From positions 186,001-250,000 of the forward strand of contig NZ_JAFKDE010000002.1 of NCBI RefSeq assembly GCF_017255295.1: 64,000 nt of DNA, given 5' to 3'. Below the pieces are notes generated by a model that was not told the DNA's origin, searched no databases, and was given only the letters and a program-made list of their open reading frames with translations. How positions within the stretch are numbered: the first letter of the stretch is position 1; every line of letters begins with the position of its first letter. The translations under genes and the position numbers were made by a program. Shown here in pieces: positions 29,652 through 38,340 of this stretch. This DNA comes from Nitratireductor aquimarinus. Lineage in GTDB: Bacteria; Pseudomonadota; Alphaproteobacteria; Rhizobiales; Rhizobiaceae.

Positions 29652-32600
29652 CTAATCGGCGAGAACGCGCGTCGGCGGAAACGAAACCTCGACAAGCGTG
29701 CCTTCGCCGGGAACCGAATGGATCGCAAAGGCGGCGCGGTTGGCTTCCACCATGGCGCGGGTCAGCGGCAGGCCGAGCCCGGTTCCGTCACCGCGCTTGC
29801 GCTTCAAGCTGTTGATTTGCTTGAAGGGTTTCAGCGCTTCCTCGACTTCAGCCGGGTTCATGCCGATGCCGGTGTCGCGCACCCGCATGACGACGGCTCC
29901 ATCCGCGCTGTAGGCGGTGGAAACGATCACCTGGCCGCCGGCAGCGGTGTAGCGAACCGCGTTGGAGAGCAGGTTCAGGGCGATCTGACGCACGCTGCGC
30001 GGATCGGCCACCACATCGGGCAGGTTGGAGGCGAAGCTCGAACGAATGATGACGCGCTCGCGGTTGGCCTGCGGCTGCATCATGGCGACGGTCTCGCCCA
30101 GAATGTCGTTCAGCGAGACGGCCTCGTAGTGCATTTCCTGCTCGCCGGCCTCGATCTTGGAGATGTCCAGCAGATCGTTGACCAGATCGAGCACGTGATT
30201 GCCGGACCGGTTGATGTCCCGAAGATAGTCGCGATAGCGGTCATTGCCGATGGGGCCGAACTTCTCGTCCATCATCAGCTCGGAAAAGCCGATGATGGCG
30301 TTGAGCGGCGTGCGGATCTCATGGCTGACGCGGGCAAGAAACTCGGTCTTCTGCGAGGAGGCGCGTTCGGCCTCGGCGCGCGCCTGGGTCAGTTCCTCAG
30401 CGGCGCGCTTCCACTGGGTGATGTCGCGCAGAACCGCGCAGAAACCGCTTTCGTGCGGCAGGCGGCCAATGGTCATGGACAGAGGGATGAAGCGTCCCTG
30501 CGCTTCACGGCCGATGACTTCCAGCCCGTCGTTCAGAACGCTCGCAACGCCATTGTCGGAAAGGCTTTCCAGATGCGCGCGCACGGCGTTCTGGCTCTCG
30601 ATGGCAAAGAGGGCCGTGAAGGGCTTGCCCGCCACATCCTCGCCATCGAAGCCGAACAGCGCTTCGGCCGGTTGGTTCGTGGAGCGCACATGGCCGTCAT
30701 TGTCGATGATGACAACGCCATCGGTCGCCGTGTCGACGATGGCGCGCATTTCGGCCAGATGCATCTGCAATTCAGCAGTCTGTCCGGTCTCCGCCGGAGC
30801 TTCACTCAAAAGCGGCGCGGCGACGGCTTCCTGCGCAGGCTCTGTCGTTTCGGCTTCCACCGGTTGCAGGGCGAGCAGAAGGGCCTTGCCCGTGCGCCAT
30901 GGCACGGATTGCAGATGCGCATGCACATCATGCTCGACGCCCTGCGCCGTTTTGAGCGTGAGTGCCTGCGCGTCTGCCGGCGTGTGTGAAACCTCGTAGC
31001 TCTCGGGGAAGAGAGCTCCAATGCCGCCGTTTTCTTCAAGCGCGTCCAGATCGGCATAGCCGGTCAGGTCGAAGAAGGCGCGATTGGCAAAGTGCAGCGT
31101 GTCGCCGGCATGGATGAGGATCGGCAACGGGAGACCGGCCAGAAGGCTGGTCTCTTCCCGGTCATCGGCGGCTTTTTCGAAGAAGGCCGAGGGCACAACC
31201 GGGGCGGTGGAAACGGGCGTCGCCGCTTCTTCTGCCGTCGGCCGGGCTTCGGCTCCTTCGACTGCTTCCACTGCTTCGGTCGTCTCGGGATGCGCGGCTT
31301 CGCCCGAAGACGATGCCCCGTCGTCTGCCGTCAGTTCAGGCTCAGGCGCGTGAACGTCCTCAACCGGCATTTCGTCCTCAGCGGCGCTTTCCGCTACCGG
31401 CTCGTTTGTTTCTGCAGAGATATCGTCGGGTGCTGCCTCTTCGGCTTCGTGTGACGGCGCTTCTCCTTCCGGCGCGCTGTCTTCCGTTACCGTGCCTTTT
31501 ACGGCGGGGGCGGCGGGCTGGTCTTCAACAGGTGCTTCGTCTGTCGTCTCAGATGCCGCGACCTTGCCGGCATCGGAAGTCTGCTCGCTGTTTTCGCGCA
31601 GACGTGCGCCGATCTCGCGGAAGGCCGTTGCTTCGCTCGGCGAAAGTCCGTTTTCCTTCGCAGGCGCGGTGCGGTGCTCCGAGAGATTGATGATCTTGAC
31701 GGGTGCTTCCGGCTCGCCTTCGGTTTCCGCATCAGCGGGCTCTTCCGCCTCGTCCGCAGGGGCGTCGTGCAAGTCGGCGTCAAAGGGTGCTTCAACGACT
31801 GGCTCTTCCTCGGCTTCCGGTGTCTCCGGCAGCGCGGTTTCGCTGCTTCCGGCTTCCGGTGCAGGCGGCGTTTCGGCACTCTCCACAGGACGGGTCGGAA
31901 GCGGCGCGCCGGGAATGAGCACCAGCCCGATGCCCTCGGGATCGGTTACGGCATCGCCCATGCGGGCAAGGCCAAAGCCGTGAAAGCCTTCGAACACGCG
32001 GCCGCGGCCATAGATCGGCAGGGCTGCAAGGTCGACGGGAATTTTCAGGTCCGTGCCTTCCAGCGGCCACATGACGGTGCGGCCGGACCAGGTGTCGCGG
32101 CGCTCCAGAAGGGTCGCGATGCGGCCATCGGGATCGAGGCCAAAGGCATTCGAAACATCGCGGAAGCGTCGCCCCATCACGTCGGCTGCCGCTGGCCCGA
32201 TGGCCTCGGCAAAGGCATCGGACAGGGCGGTGAAGCGGCCTTCCGAATCGGTGCGCCATGCAAAGCGCACGGTTCCCTTCGGGCGCTCGCGCTGCGGCGT
32301 CTTCCTGGGTTCCTGCGCTTCGGGCTCTACCGTCTCCATGGTGGAGGCGACGTTGTTTTCCTGCGCGGCAGAGGGCGCAATCGGTGCAGACGCGGCGTCC
32401 GCTTCGGTCGCCAGTGTCTCTGTCGGCGCATCGTCATGCGCTGTGGTCTGCGCCGCCGGGGCATCCGCAGCCGGAGCATCCGCAGCCGGCTCTTCCACGA
32501 GCGGGGAGGGGGCGTCGTCGGGCATGGTCGTCACGGTCGGAGCAGCAGGCGCTTCCTGAAGCGGCGCGTTCTGTTCGTCCACCACGACCAGAAGGTGCCA

Positions 32601-33233
32601 TGCCGGCTCGTCGGTCAGCTTGGCAATGGCGGCGGGGCGCTGGCGCGCGCCGCCTTCGACCATGCGCTTGACCAGGCGATCCGTCTCGTCGCGCACTTCG
32701 TCAACGAGCGCGCGCAGGGTCTCGCGCTCGATGCCGAGTTTCTGGAAGCCGCTGGAGGAGGCTGCGACGAGGCCGTTCTCATCGACGAGCGCCGCAAACT
32801 GGTCTGCCGCATCGAAGCCCTCAACCGCCGCCGTGGCGCGGAAGGCATCGTCGCGCATGCGCATGGATGTGGCCTTGAGGGCCAGAAGAATGGCCTGCTC
32901 GCCGCCGGGCAGGGAAATCGTGGATGCTTCCAGATTGACGACCGGCGCGCGCATGCCGCGGCCAAGCCGCGTGCCAACCGTGCGTTCTCCCGAAATGCGG
33001 GGGAAGCCGGGCGTGGCGGAGATCTGCCGGCGGGTCGTTGCCGAAAGATTGCTCTCGGCCCCGATGGCCTCTTCGATGTTGCGATAGCCGATCAGGGCCG
33101 CGCCGGGGCCGTTCGCCCAGATCACGGTGTCGAGCGCGCGCGACAGGACGAGCAGCGCATCGCCCGCTGCGAAGCGCTCACGCACCCGGTCCAGCACCGC
33201 AATGTCAACGAAGGAGTATGAGACAGACGCCAT
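29652..33233 (-). CDS. PAS-domain sensor histidine kinase, PdhS/PleC/DivJ-like
   Basis: Cytoplasmic kinase of 1193 residues with no membrane helix seen. An N-terminal sensor-like part spans about 1-225 and a second folded part about 315-435. A long Ala/Glu/Pro-rich linker follows (about 440-690), then PAS-like segments (about 690-800 and 830-940). The H-box VSHEIRTPLNAIIGFSELM places the phosphorylated histidine at 971. The ATPase N-box (ALNLLSNAVRYT) and G-boxes (VRDTGIGM, GDGTGLGLPL) are intact. The DHp region with FGPIGNDRYRDYLRDINRSG matches the PdhS/PleC/DivJ family that controls DivK in cell-cycle signalling. A perfect CtrA half-site pair lies 126 bases upstream. Confidence 0.85.
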   Translation of the reverse strand: MASVSYSFVDIAVLDRVRERFAAGDALLVLSRALDTVIWANGPGAALIGYRNIEEAIGAESNLSATTRRQISATPGFPRISGERTVGTRLGRGMRAPVVNLEASTISLPGGEQAILLALKATSMRMRDDAFRATAAVEGFDAADQFAALVDENGLVAASSSGFQKLGIERETLRALVDEVRDETDRLVKRMVEGGARQRPAAIAKLTDEPAWHLLVVVDEQNAPLQEAPAAPTVTTMPDDAPSPLVEEPAADAPAADAPAAQTTAHDDAPTETLATEADAASAPIAPSAAQENNVASTMETVEPEAQEPRKTPQRERPKGTVRFAWRTDSEGRFTALSDAFAEAIGPAAADVMGRRFRDVSNAFGLDPDGRIATLLERRDTWSGRTVMWPLEGTDLKIPVDLAALPIYGRGRVFEGFHGFGLARMGDAVTDPEGIGLVLIPGAPLPTRPVESAETPPAPEAGSSETALPETPEAEEEPVVEAPFDADLHDAPADEAEEPADAETEGEPEAPVKIINLSEHRTAPAKENGLSPSEATAFREIGARLRENSEQTSDAGKVAASETTDEAPVEDQPAAPAVKGTVTEDSAPEGEAPSHEAEEAAPDDISAETNEPVAESAAEDEMPVEDVHAPEPELTADDGASSSGEAAHPETTEAVEAVEGAEARPTAEEAATPVSTAPVVPSAFFEKAADDREETSLLAGLPLPILIHAGDTLHFANRAFFDLTGYADLDALEENGGIGALFPESYEVSHTPADAQALTLKTAQGVEHDVHAHLQSVPWRTGKALLLALQPVEAETTEPAQEAVAAPLLSEAPAETGQTAELQMHLAEMRAIVDTATDGVVIIDNDGHVRSTNQPAEALFGFDGEDVAGKPFTALFAIESQNAVRAHLESLSDNGVASVLNDGLEVIGREAQGRFIPLSMTIGRLPHESGFCAVLRDITQWKRAAEELTQARAEAERASSQKTEFLARVSHEIRTPLNAIIGFSELMMDEKFGPIGNDRYRDYLRDINRSGNHVLDLVNDLLDISKIEAGEQEMHYEAVSLNDILGETVAMMQPQANRERVIIRSSFASNLPDVVADPRSVRQIALNLLSNAVRYTAAGGQVIVSTAYSADGAVVMRVRDTGIGMNPAEVEEALKPFKQINSLKRKRGDGTGLGLPLTRAMVEANRAAFAIHSVPGEGTLVEVSFPPTRVLAD

Positions 33234-33358
33234 TCAAACGAGCCAACAATTATCCTGTATGCGCCCGGCCGGGAATCGCTGGCCGGGAGAACCGCATCGT
33301 TTCAAACAGCATCGGGCTGCCATCCTCAACCGCAGAACGCGGCATCCCGATAACGATG

Positions 33359-33373
33359 TTAACGCCTTATTAA
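33359..33373. promoter_or_regulatory. Candidate CtrA binding site
   Basis: TTAA-N7-TTAA is an exact match to the full CtrA recognition element of Caulobacter and Rhizobiales. It lies 126 bases upstream of the cell-cycle-type kinase gene on the minus strand and about 190 bases upstream of the phasin gene. Confidence 0.6.
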
Positions 33374-33473
33374 TAAAAGCATGTGGCCGCGAGGTCCACA
33401 AACTCTAAGGCCCTGATGCTGCGAATTCTCCGCGATTGGTTAATTGCAGCGACGGTTATAGCGATGAGCATGT

Positions 33474-33520
33474 TGCAGTGCAGCAAAGATGTTGCAATGC
33501 ACAAAGATCGATGCTATATA
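33474..33520 (+). promoter_or_regulatory. Phasin promoter with two PhaR-like operators
   Basis: Two related 12-base sites, TGCAGTGCAGCA (33474-33485) and TGCAATGCACAA (33493-33504), are 19 bases apart, about two helical turns. They resemble the TGC-rich operators of PhaR (AniA), the PHB-responsive repressor of phasin genes. A sigma-70-like promoter TTGCAA (33492-33497), 17-base spacer, TATATA (33515-33520) overlaps the second site, so binding there would block polymerase. Confidence 0.65.
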
Positions 33521-33564
33521 CCGGTCATGAATTATCGGTGAGCGCCATCCAAGGAGAGGCCACC

Positions 33565-34047
33565 ATGAACGAGAACCAAAGGATCGCGGATATGACCAAG
33601 ACCACGCAGAAGGACACTGGGGCCGTTGAATTCCCGACGTTTGATGCGACGCAGGCGAGCGAGCAGTTCCGCGCTTTCGCCGAAAAGAGCGCCGAGCAGA
33701 CGAAAGAGGCCTATTCCCGCATGAAGTCGAGCGCGGAAGAGACCCAGAAGGCTTTCGAAGCCACTTTCGAGAGCGCCAAGACCGCCGGCAACGAGCTGAC
33801 CTCCAAGTCGATTGCCGCGCTGCGCGAGGGCACGGAAGCCAATCTCGCCCATCTTGAGGCGCTGGCTGGCGTGCGCTCCTTCGCCGAGCTGATCGAAATG
33901 CAGAGCAACTTCATGCGCAAGCGCATGGAAGTGGCCGTCGACCAGATGAAGGACTTCCAGACCACGTCGCAGAAATCTGCTGAAACCATGGCGAAGCCCA
34001 TGAAGGACGTGTTCGAGAAGGCCGTCAAGGAACTGCGCGTCGCCTGA
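33565..34047 (+). CDS. Phasin family protein
   Basis: 160-residue helical protein coating polyhydroxybutyrate granules. Pattern typical of phasin_2 proteins: alternating charged heptads, SAEQTKEAYSRMKSSAEET, FELI-type segment FAELIEMQSNFMRKRMEVAVDQ and a helical C-terminus. The ATG at 33565 follows AAGGAGAGG; a longer in-frame extension would run through the promoter. Two PhaR-like operators and a good promoter lie upstream and an intrinsic terminator downstream, so it forms a single-gene unit. Confidence 0.9.
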   Translation: MNENQRIADMTKTTQKDTGAVEFPTFDATQASEQFRAFAEKSAEQTKEAYSRMKSSAEETQKAFEATFESAKTAGNELTSKSIAALREGTEANLAHLEALAGVRSFAELIEMQSNFMRKRMEVAVDQMKDFQTTSQKSAETMAKPMKDVFEKAVKELRVA

Positions 34048-34140
34048 GGCGTTAGCGCTCTGAGTAGTCCGGCAGAAAGCACCTCCTCCCGCTTGCTGCC
34101 GAGTGGGACCGAAACCTCCTCCCTTCGGTCTCTTGTGAAA

Positions 34141-34170
34141 AAAGACCGGGATCCTCCCCCCGGTCTTTTT
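34141..34170 (+). terminator. Intrinsic terminator of phasin gene
   Basis: Stem AAAGACCGGG/CCCGGTCTTT with an 8-base loop and a following T-rich run, about 95 bases after the phasin stop codon. Confidence 0.88.
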
Positions 34171-34244
34171 TTCTTTTGTTCTTTTGGCTTGAAAAAGCGA
34201 TCAATTGCCCGTATTGACGCGAACGCCGGTCACCGGTCACGTGT

Positions 34245-34321
34245 GCGGTTGTAGCTCAGTTGGTTAGAGCGCAGGATTGTGGCTCCTGAGGTCGGTGGTT
34301 CGAATCCACCCAACCGTACCA
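34245..34321 (+). tRNA. tRNA-His (anticodon GTG)
   Basis: 77-base cloverleaf with encoded CCA. The D-arm TAGCTCAGTTGGTTAGAGC, anticodon loop TTGTGGC and T-arm GGTTCGAATCC are visible. The acceptor stem GCGGTTG pairs with CAACCGT, giving G1:U72 with A73 and no room for a paired extra G at position -1. That form is known for tRNA-His in many alphaproteobacteria. Confidence 0.95.
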
Positions 34322-34544
34322 TTTCTCTTCATCTCACAGCATTGCCCGAAACCACGCATTCCGCTACCGGCGGTGATGCGCGAACGCTCTCGGCGGATGG
34401 TTCGCATTCCTTTTCTGGAGGGCATCTTCAGAAGATGTTGTGATTCGCCTCCCACGTTCGGAATCATGCTGCATATCGCTGGAGCTGGCCCACGAACGGG
34501 GCGCTTCAGGCAAGTCAGTTCAGCCGCCCACATGGCGGAACCTT

Positions 34545-36056
34545 TCAACGTTCCTTGAAGGATTGATCGCCAATCTCGGCAAGCGGCGAGAAGAGATATT
34601 CGAGGATGCGCCGTTGACCTGTCTTGATTTCCACCGTGGCGATCATGCCGGGCATGAGGGTGGCGAGCCTGTCCTCAATCATGAAGGTTGTCTCCATGAG
34701 TTCAACGGTGATCGGGAAAACCAGGTTCTGCATGCGTTGCACGTTACCAAGTGGCACCAGGCTCTTCAGTTCCGCGGCTGGGCTGTTCTCGATTTCCCGT
34801 GCGTCGGGTTCAGGGATGGCATCGGTGGCAACGTGCGTGACCCGTCCCGTCAGGGTTCCATGGCGCGTGAAGGGAAATGCTTCAATCTTGATAATGGCTT
34901 CCTGGCCGACTTCCACAAAGCCGACATCCCGATTGGCAAGATAGGCCTCAACTTCAAGCCGGGCCCCTTCTGGTACAACTCTCATCAGTTCCGTGCCGGC
35001 GGTGACCACCTGGCCGACTGTCGTGATTGCCGAAGCTTCAACGGTGCCGTCAATCGGGCTGACGATTGTCATGAGCGCGCGACGCCGTTCGGCCTTGAGC
35101 AATGTCTGTTTCAATTCCGCCGCCCGCTGGAGCGCTTCAGACTGGCGTTTGTCATTGTCGTTGACATAGCTCTTCACGAGCTTGTCCGCCTCGTTTTCAA
35201 TCGCCTTGAGTGCTGCCTTCGCCTCCTCGCACTGGCCTTTCAAGGTCGCAAGGCCCACTTCGGCTTCCTGAAGCGCCTGCAGCGTTTCAAGCAGGTGAGC
35301 TTTCGTTTCGACCTTTGCCTGAAACAGGCTGGAGCGCATTGCGACCCGCTCTGAAAGCGTTTCAATCAAGGCGCTTTGTGAGGAGGCAGACCTCTTCAAG
35401 CGTCTGATTTCCGCATGCTTTTGTTCGCTCTGCGCGCGAAGGACGTTCAGTCCGGCTTCAAGCTCATCAAGTTCGGCGCGATACCTCTGTCGTTCACGTT
35501 GCCGGATTGATGGGGGCACTGAGGGAGGGAATTGCAGATCTGGAACAGTGCCCGCTTCCTCTCTACGGTCGGAATGAAGCCGCCAGGAGCGGATTGCCTG
35601 TAATACGGCCTTGCGGCGGGCGATTTCGCCTTCCAGCGACGTTAGATTTCCTATGAGTGCAGTTTCATCCGACTGCGCCTCGCCAGCATCGAGCCTGAGC
35701 AGGATATCCCCTTTTTTGACAGGCGCGCCATTGATGGCGATTGCGCTGCTGACCCTCCCGCTTTCCAGCGATTGGATGGTCTTCACGCGACCGGCGGGCT
35801 GAACCTTTCCCTGAGCCGTTGCCACAATGTCGATTTTTCCAAGATAGGCCCATAGGAGTGCGCTGCTTGCCAATAGACATATGGTCCATAGAAATGCGAT
35901 GCGAACGGGAGATGCGGGCGTTTCCAGAATTTCCAAAGCGGCGGGCAGGAATGCACAGTCAGACCTTGGGCGGGCCGCCTGGACTGATTTCGATGTCTTC
36001 GCAGCTTTCAATTGAACGATCCTCACCCTTGGCTCGGTCCTGATTGGAGCCGCCAC
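34545..36056 (-). CDS. Type I secretion membrane fusion protein (HlyD family)
   Basis: Periplasmic adaptor of 503 residues joining the inner-membrane ABC exporter to a TolC-like channel. One membrane helix lies near residues 53-70 (IAFLWTICLLASSALLWAYL), followed by a lipoyl half (VKTIQSLESGRVSSAIAINGAPVKKGD), long coiled-coil helices (about 190-330) and a second lipoyl/beta-barrel part with IVSPIDGTVEASAITTVGQVV. Last gene of the operon, overlapping the ABC gene by 34 bases. No outer-membrane partner gene is present here. Confidence 0.92.
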   Translation of the reverse strand: MAAPIRTEPRVRIVQLKAAKTSKSVQAARPRSDCAFLPAALEILETPASPVRIAFLWTICLLASSALLWAYLGKIDIVATAQGKVQPAGRVKTIQSLESGRVSSAIAINGAPVKKGDILLRLDAGEAQSDETALIGNLTSLEGEIARRKAVLQAIRSWRLHSDRREEAGTVPDLQFPPSVPPSIRQRERQRYRAELDELEAGLNVLRAQSEQKHAEIRRLKRSASSQSALIETLSERVAMRSSLFQAKVETKAHLLETLQALQEAEVGLATLKGQCEEAKAALKAIENEADKLVKSYVNDNDKRQSEALQRAAELKQTLLKAERRRALMTIVSPIDGTVEASAITTVGQVVTAGTELMRVVPEGARLEVEAYLANRDVGFVEVGQEAIIKIEAFPFTRHGTLTGRVTHVATDAIPEPDAREIENSPAAELKSLVPLGNVQRMQNLVFPITVELMETTFMIEDRLATLMPGMIATVEIKTGQRRILEYLFSPLAEIGDQSFKER

Positions 36057-38194
36057 AGATGCGCGTAGAGCCCGTCTTTGCGCGCTGACAGGTCTTCGTG
36101 CGTGCCGGTTTCAACGATGCGGCCGTTATCCATGGCGATGATGCGATTGCAGCCCCGCACCGTGGCCAGACGGTGGGCTATGATGATAACGGTGCGCCCG
36201 CGAACGATCTCGCGCATATTGGCGAGAATGATGCGCTCGCTCTCATAGTCGAGTGCGCTTGTCGCTTCATCGAGTATCAGTATTGGCGGATTGGTTGCCA
36301 GGGCGCGAGCAATGGCCAGACGCTGGCGCTGCCCGCCCGAAAGGTTGGCGCCGCGCTCTTCGATCATTGTATCGTAACCGCTTGGCAATTTTGCAATGAA
36401 CTCATCGGCCCCGGCCAGCGTTGCGAGGCGCATCGCATCTGCGCGTGGCATGGAAGGGGTGGCCAGAGTGATGTTGTCATGAATGCTGCGGTTGAACAGC
36501 AGGTTCTCCTGAAGCACGACGCCCGTGTTGGCGCGGAGCCATGCAGGATCGACCTGGGAGATATCCTGCCCATCAACCAGTACTTGGCCGCAAGTTGGAA
36601 TGTAGAACCGCTGAATAAGCTTGGTCAGTGTGGATTTGCCCGATCCAGATGGGCCGACAATGCCGACCACCTCTCCTGAACCGATCTCAAGACAGATATC
36701 TTTCAAGACATCCGGCCCGTTGGGTGAGTAGCGGAAGCGAACGCTTCTGAGTTCTATGGCTCCATTCGGCCTGGGTAGCGCGGTGGTGCTTGAGGGGCGT
36801 GGTTCCGCTGGGGCGTTCAGAATATCTGCCAGCCGAGCGACCGAAATCTGCACCTGCTGGAAGTCTTGCCACAATTGCGACAGGCGTAGAATGGGTTGTG
36901 CAACCTGCCCGGAGATCATGTTGAAGGCTATGAGTGCGCCGACCGTCATTTCGCCGTTGATGACGGCCTGAGCGCCGAACAGGAGCAGCGCCGCCGTTGT
37001 CACCTTGCTCACATACTGGATGGCGTTCTGCCCCTTGGCTGCAAGCATGGTCGCCGCAAAGGACGCCTTTACGTAAGCGGCCAGACGCTCCTCCCATTGC
37101 GCCGTGATAGTTGGCTCAATCGCCGCCGCCTTTATGGTCTGTGCGCCAACGATGGATTCGACGAGCAATTGCTGGCTATAGGCACCGCGGTCGAATTTTG
37201 CGTCAATGCGGGTCCGCAAAAATGGTCGGATGAGAACCCCGATACCAATGTAAAATGGGATGGACGCAATCACGATCCATGTAAGTGTTGTCGAATATGC
37301 GAACAGCACCGCGATGAAGATGAATGTAAAAACGAGGTCGAGGCCGCTGAAGAGCGCCTGGCCGGTGAGGAAGTCGCGAATAGTTTCCAGTTCGCGCACC
37401 CGTGCGACCGTTTGACCGGCAGCGCGGGTCTCGAAATAGCTGAGCGGCAGGTTGAGAAGATGACGAAACAGTCGGCGGCCCAGCTCTACATCAATCCGAT
37501 TCGCCGTATGCGATAGCGCATAGGTGCGCAGATATTGGAGAACGACGTCGAAGAGACCGATAACAACCAGGCCGGTAACCAGGATAATCAGCGTTGAATA
37601 GCTGCGATGCGCAAGGACCTTGTCGACCACCACCTGGAAGAACAGGGGGGTGACCAGGGCGAATATCTGCACGAACAGGCTGGCCAGAAGCACATGTACG
37701 ATCGGCCGTCGATAGCGCCAGATCGATGGCAGGAACCAGCGAAAGCCGAAACTTTCCTGATCCGTGCCCGGACCGCCCATGCGCCTTTGCAGAAGAATCA
37801 TGCCGCCACTGTCGGCTTCAAGGAATTCATTGGCTGGCAGGTCCCGAACGGCCAGGCTTGCCGGATCGAGGAGTCGGTAGGTTCCTTCTCTTGTAACTCC
37901 GCCGAATACAGCGAAGCCCCTGTCGCCAAGACAGGCTATTGCGGGGGCGGGAAGTGTGGAGAGGCGCTGCGCATTCAGTCGCCCGACGTGGCGAGCTTTC
38001 AGGCCGATCAAGCGCGCTGCGCGCTGAATGTCCTGGCTGTTGGCCTCGCCGGAAAGGGCCAATTCACGCGAGAGTTTCTCAGGCTCAATCGATATTCGAT
38101 AGAAACCCGCGATCAGGCTGAGTGCCGCCAGCCCGGTTTCCGCTGCAACAGTGCGTGCTTGTAGGCCCGGATCGTGGGGCTGGTTATTGTCCAT
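36023..38194 (-). CDS. Type I secretion ABC exporter with C39-like domain (HlyB-type)
   Basis: 723-residue exporter. Residues 1-130 resemble a C39 peptidase fold, but the segment where the catalytic cysteine belongs (TVAAETGLAALSLIAG) has none, so it is a C39-like docking domain as in HlyB, which fits unprocessed substrates with C-terminal signals. Five or six membrane helices follow (about 155-430). The ATPase has Walker A GPSGSGKST, signature LSGGQRQRLAIARAL and Walker B LILDEATSALD. ATG at 38194; a longer frame to 38284 has no family-like sequence. It follows the effector gene by 146 bases and overlaps the adaptor gene. Confidence 0.93.
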   Translation of the reverse strand: MDNNQPHDPGLQARTVAAETGLAALSLIAGFYRISIEPEKLSRELALSGEANSQDIQRAARLIGLKARHVGRLNAQRLSTLPAPAIACLGDRGFAVFGGVTREGTYRLLDPASLAVRDLPANEFLEADSGGMILLQRRMGGPGTDQESFGFRWFLPSIWRYRRPIVHVLLASLFVQIFALVTPLFFQVVVDKVLAHRSYSTLIILVTGLVVIGLFDVVLQYLRTYALSHTANRIDVELGRRLFRHLLNLPLSYFETRAAGQTVARVRELETIRDFLTGQALFSGLDLVFTFIFIAVLFAYSTTLTWIVIASIPFYIGIGVLIRPFLRTRIDAKFDRGAYSQQLLVESIVGAQTIKAAAIEPTITAQWEERLAAYVKASFAATMLAAKGQNAIQYVSKVTTAALLLFGAQAVINGEMTVGALIAFNMISGQVAQPILRLSQLWQDFQQVQISVARLADILNAPAEPRPSSTTALPRPNGAIELRSVRFRYSPNGPDVLKDICLEIGSGEVVGIVGPSGSGKSTLTKLIQRFYIPTCGQVLVDGQDISQVDPAWLRANTGVVLQENLLFNRSIHDNITLATPSMPRADAMRLATLAGADEFIAKLPSGYDTMIEERGANLSGGQRQRLAIARALATNPPILILDEATSALDYESERIILANMREIVRGRTVIIIAHRLATVRGCNRIIAMDNGRIVETGTHEDLSARKDGLYAHLWRLQSGPSQG

Positions 38195-38340
38195 GCTCGG
38201 TGTCGTCTGAAAATACGGGATGCATGAGAGAGGCTGCGGCACGTTTTCAACGCTGCTGCAGGTCATGAAATTCGCACACCACATCCACCCGAACGCCGTT
38301 TCCGGTGTTCAGGTGGGCGTGTGGTCGGGAAGTCGGGAAT

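Noticed and set aside
32460-32500. Short tandem repeat in the kinase linker as a CRISPR or minisatellite
   Set aside because: It is a small in-frame Ala/Asp/Pro-coding repetition in the kinase linker, not an array with spacers. No CRISPR array was seen anywhere in the window.
31674-33221. 515-codon plus-strand frame
   Set aside because: Shadow of the sensor kinase gene, arising from its Ala/Glu-rich linker.
34245-34321. tRNA-His as attachment site of the secretion island
   Set aside because: No integrase and no second copy of the tRNA 3' end was found up to 41.6 kb, so site-specific integration is not supported.
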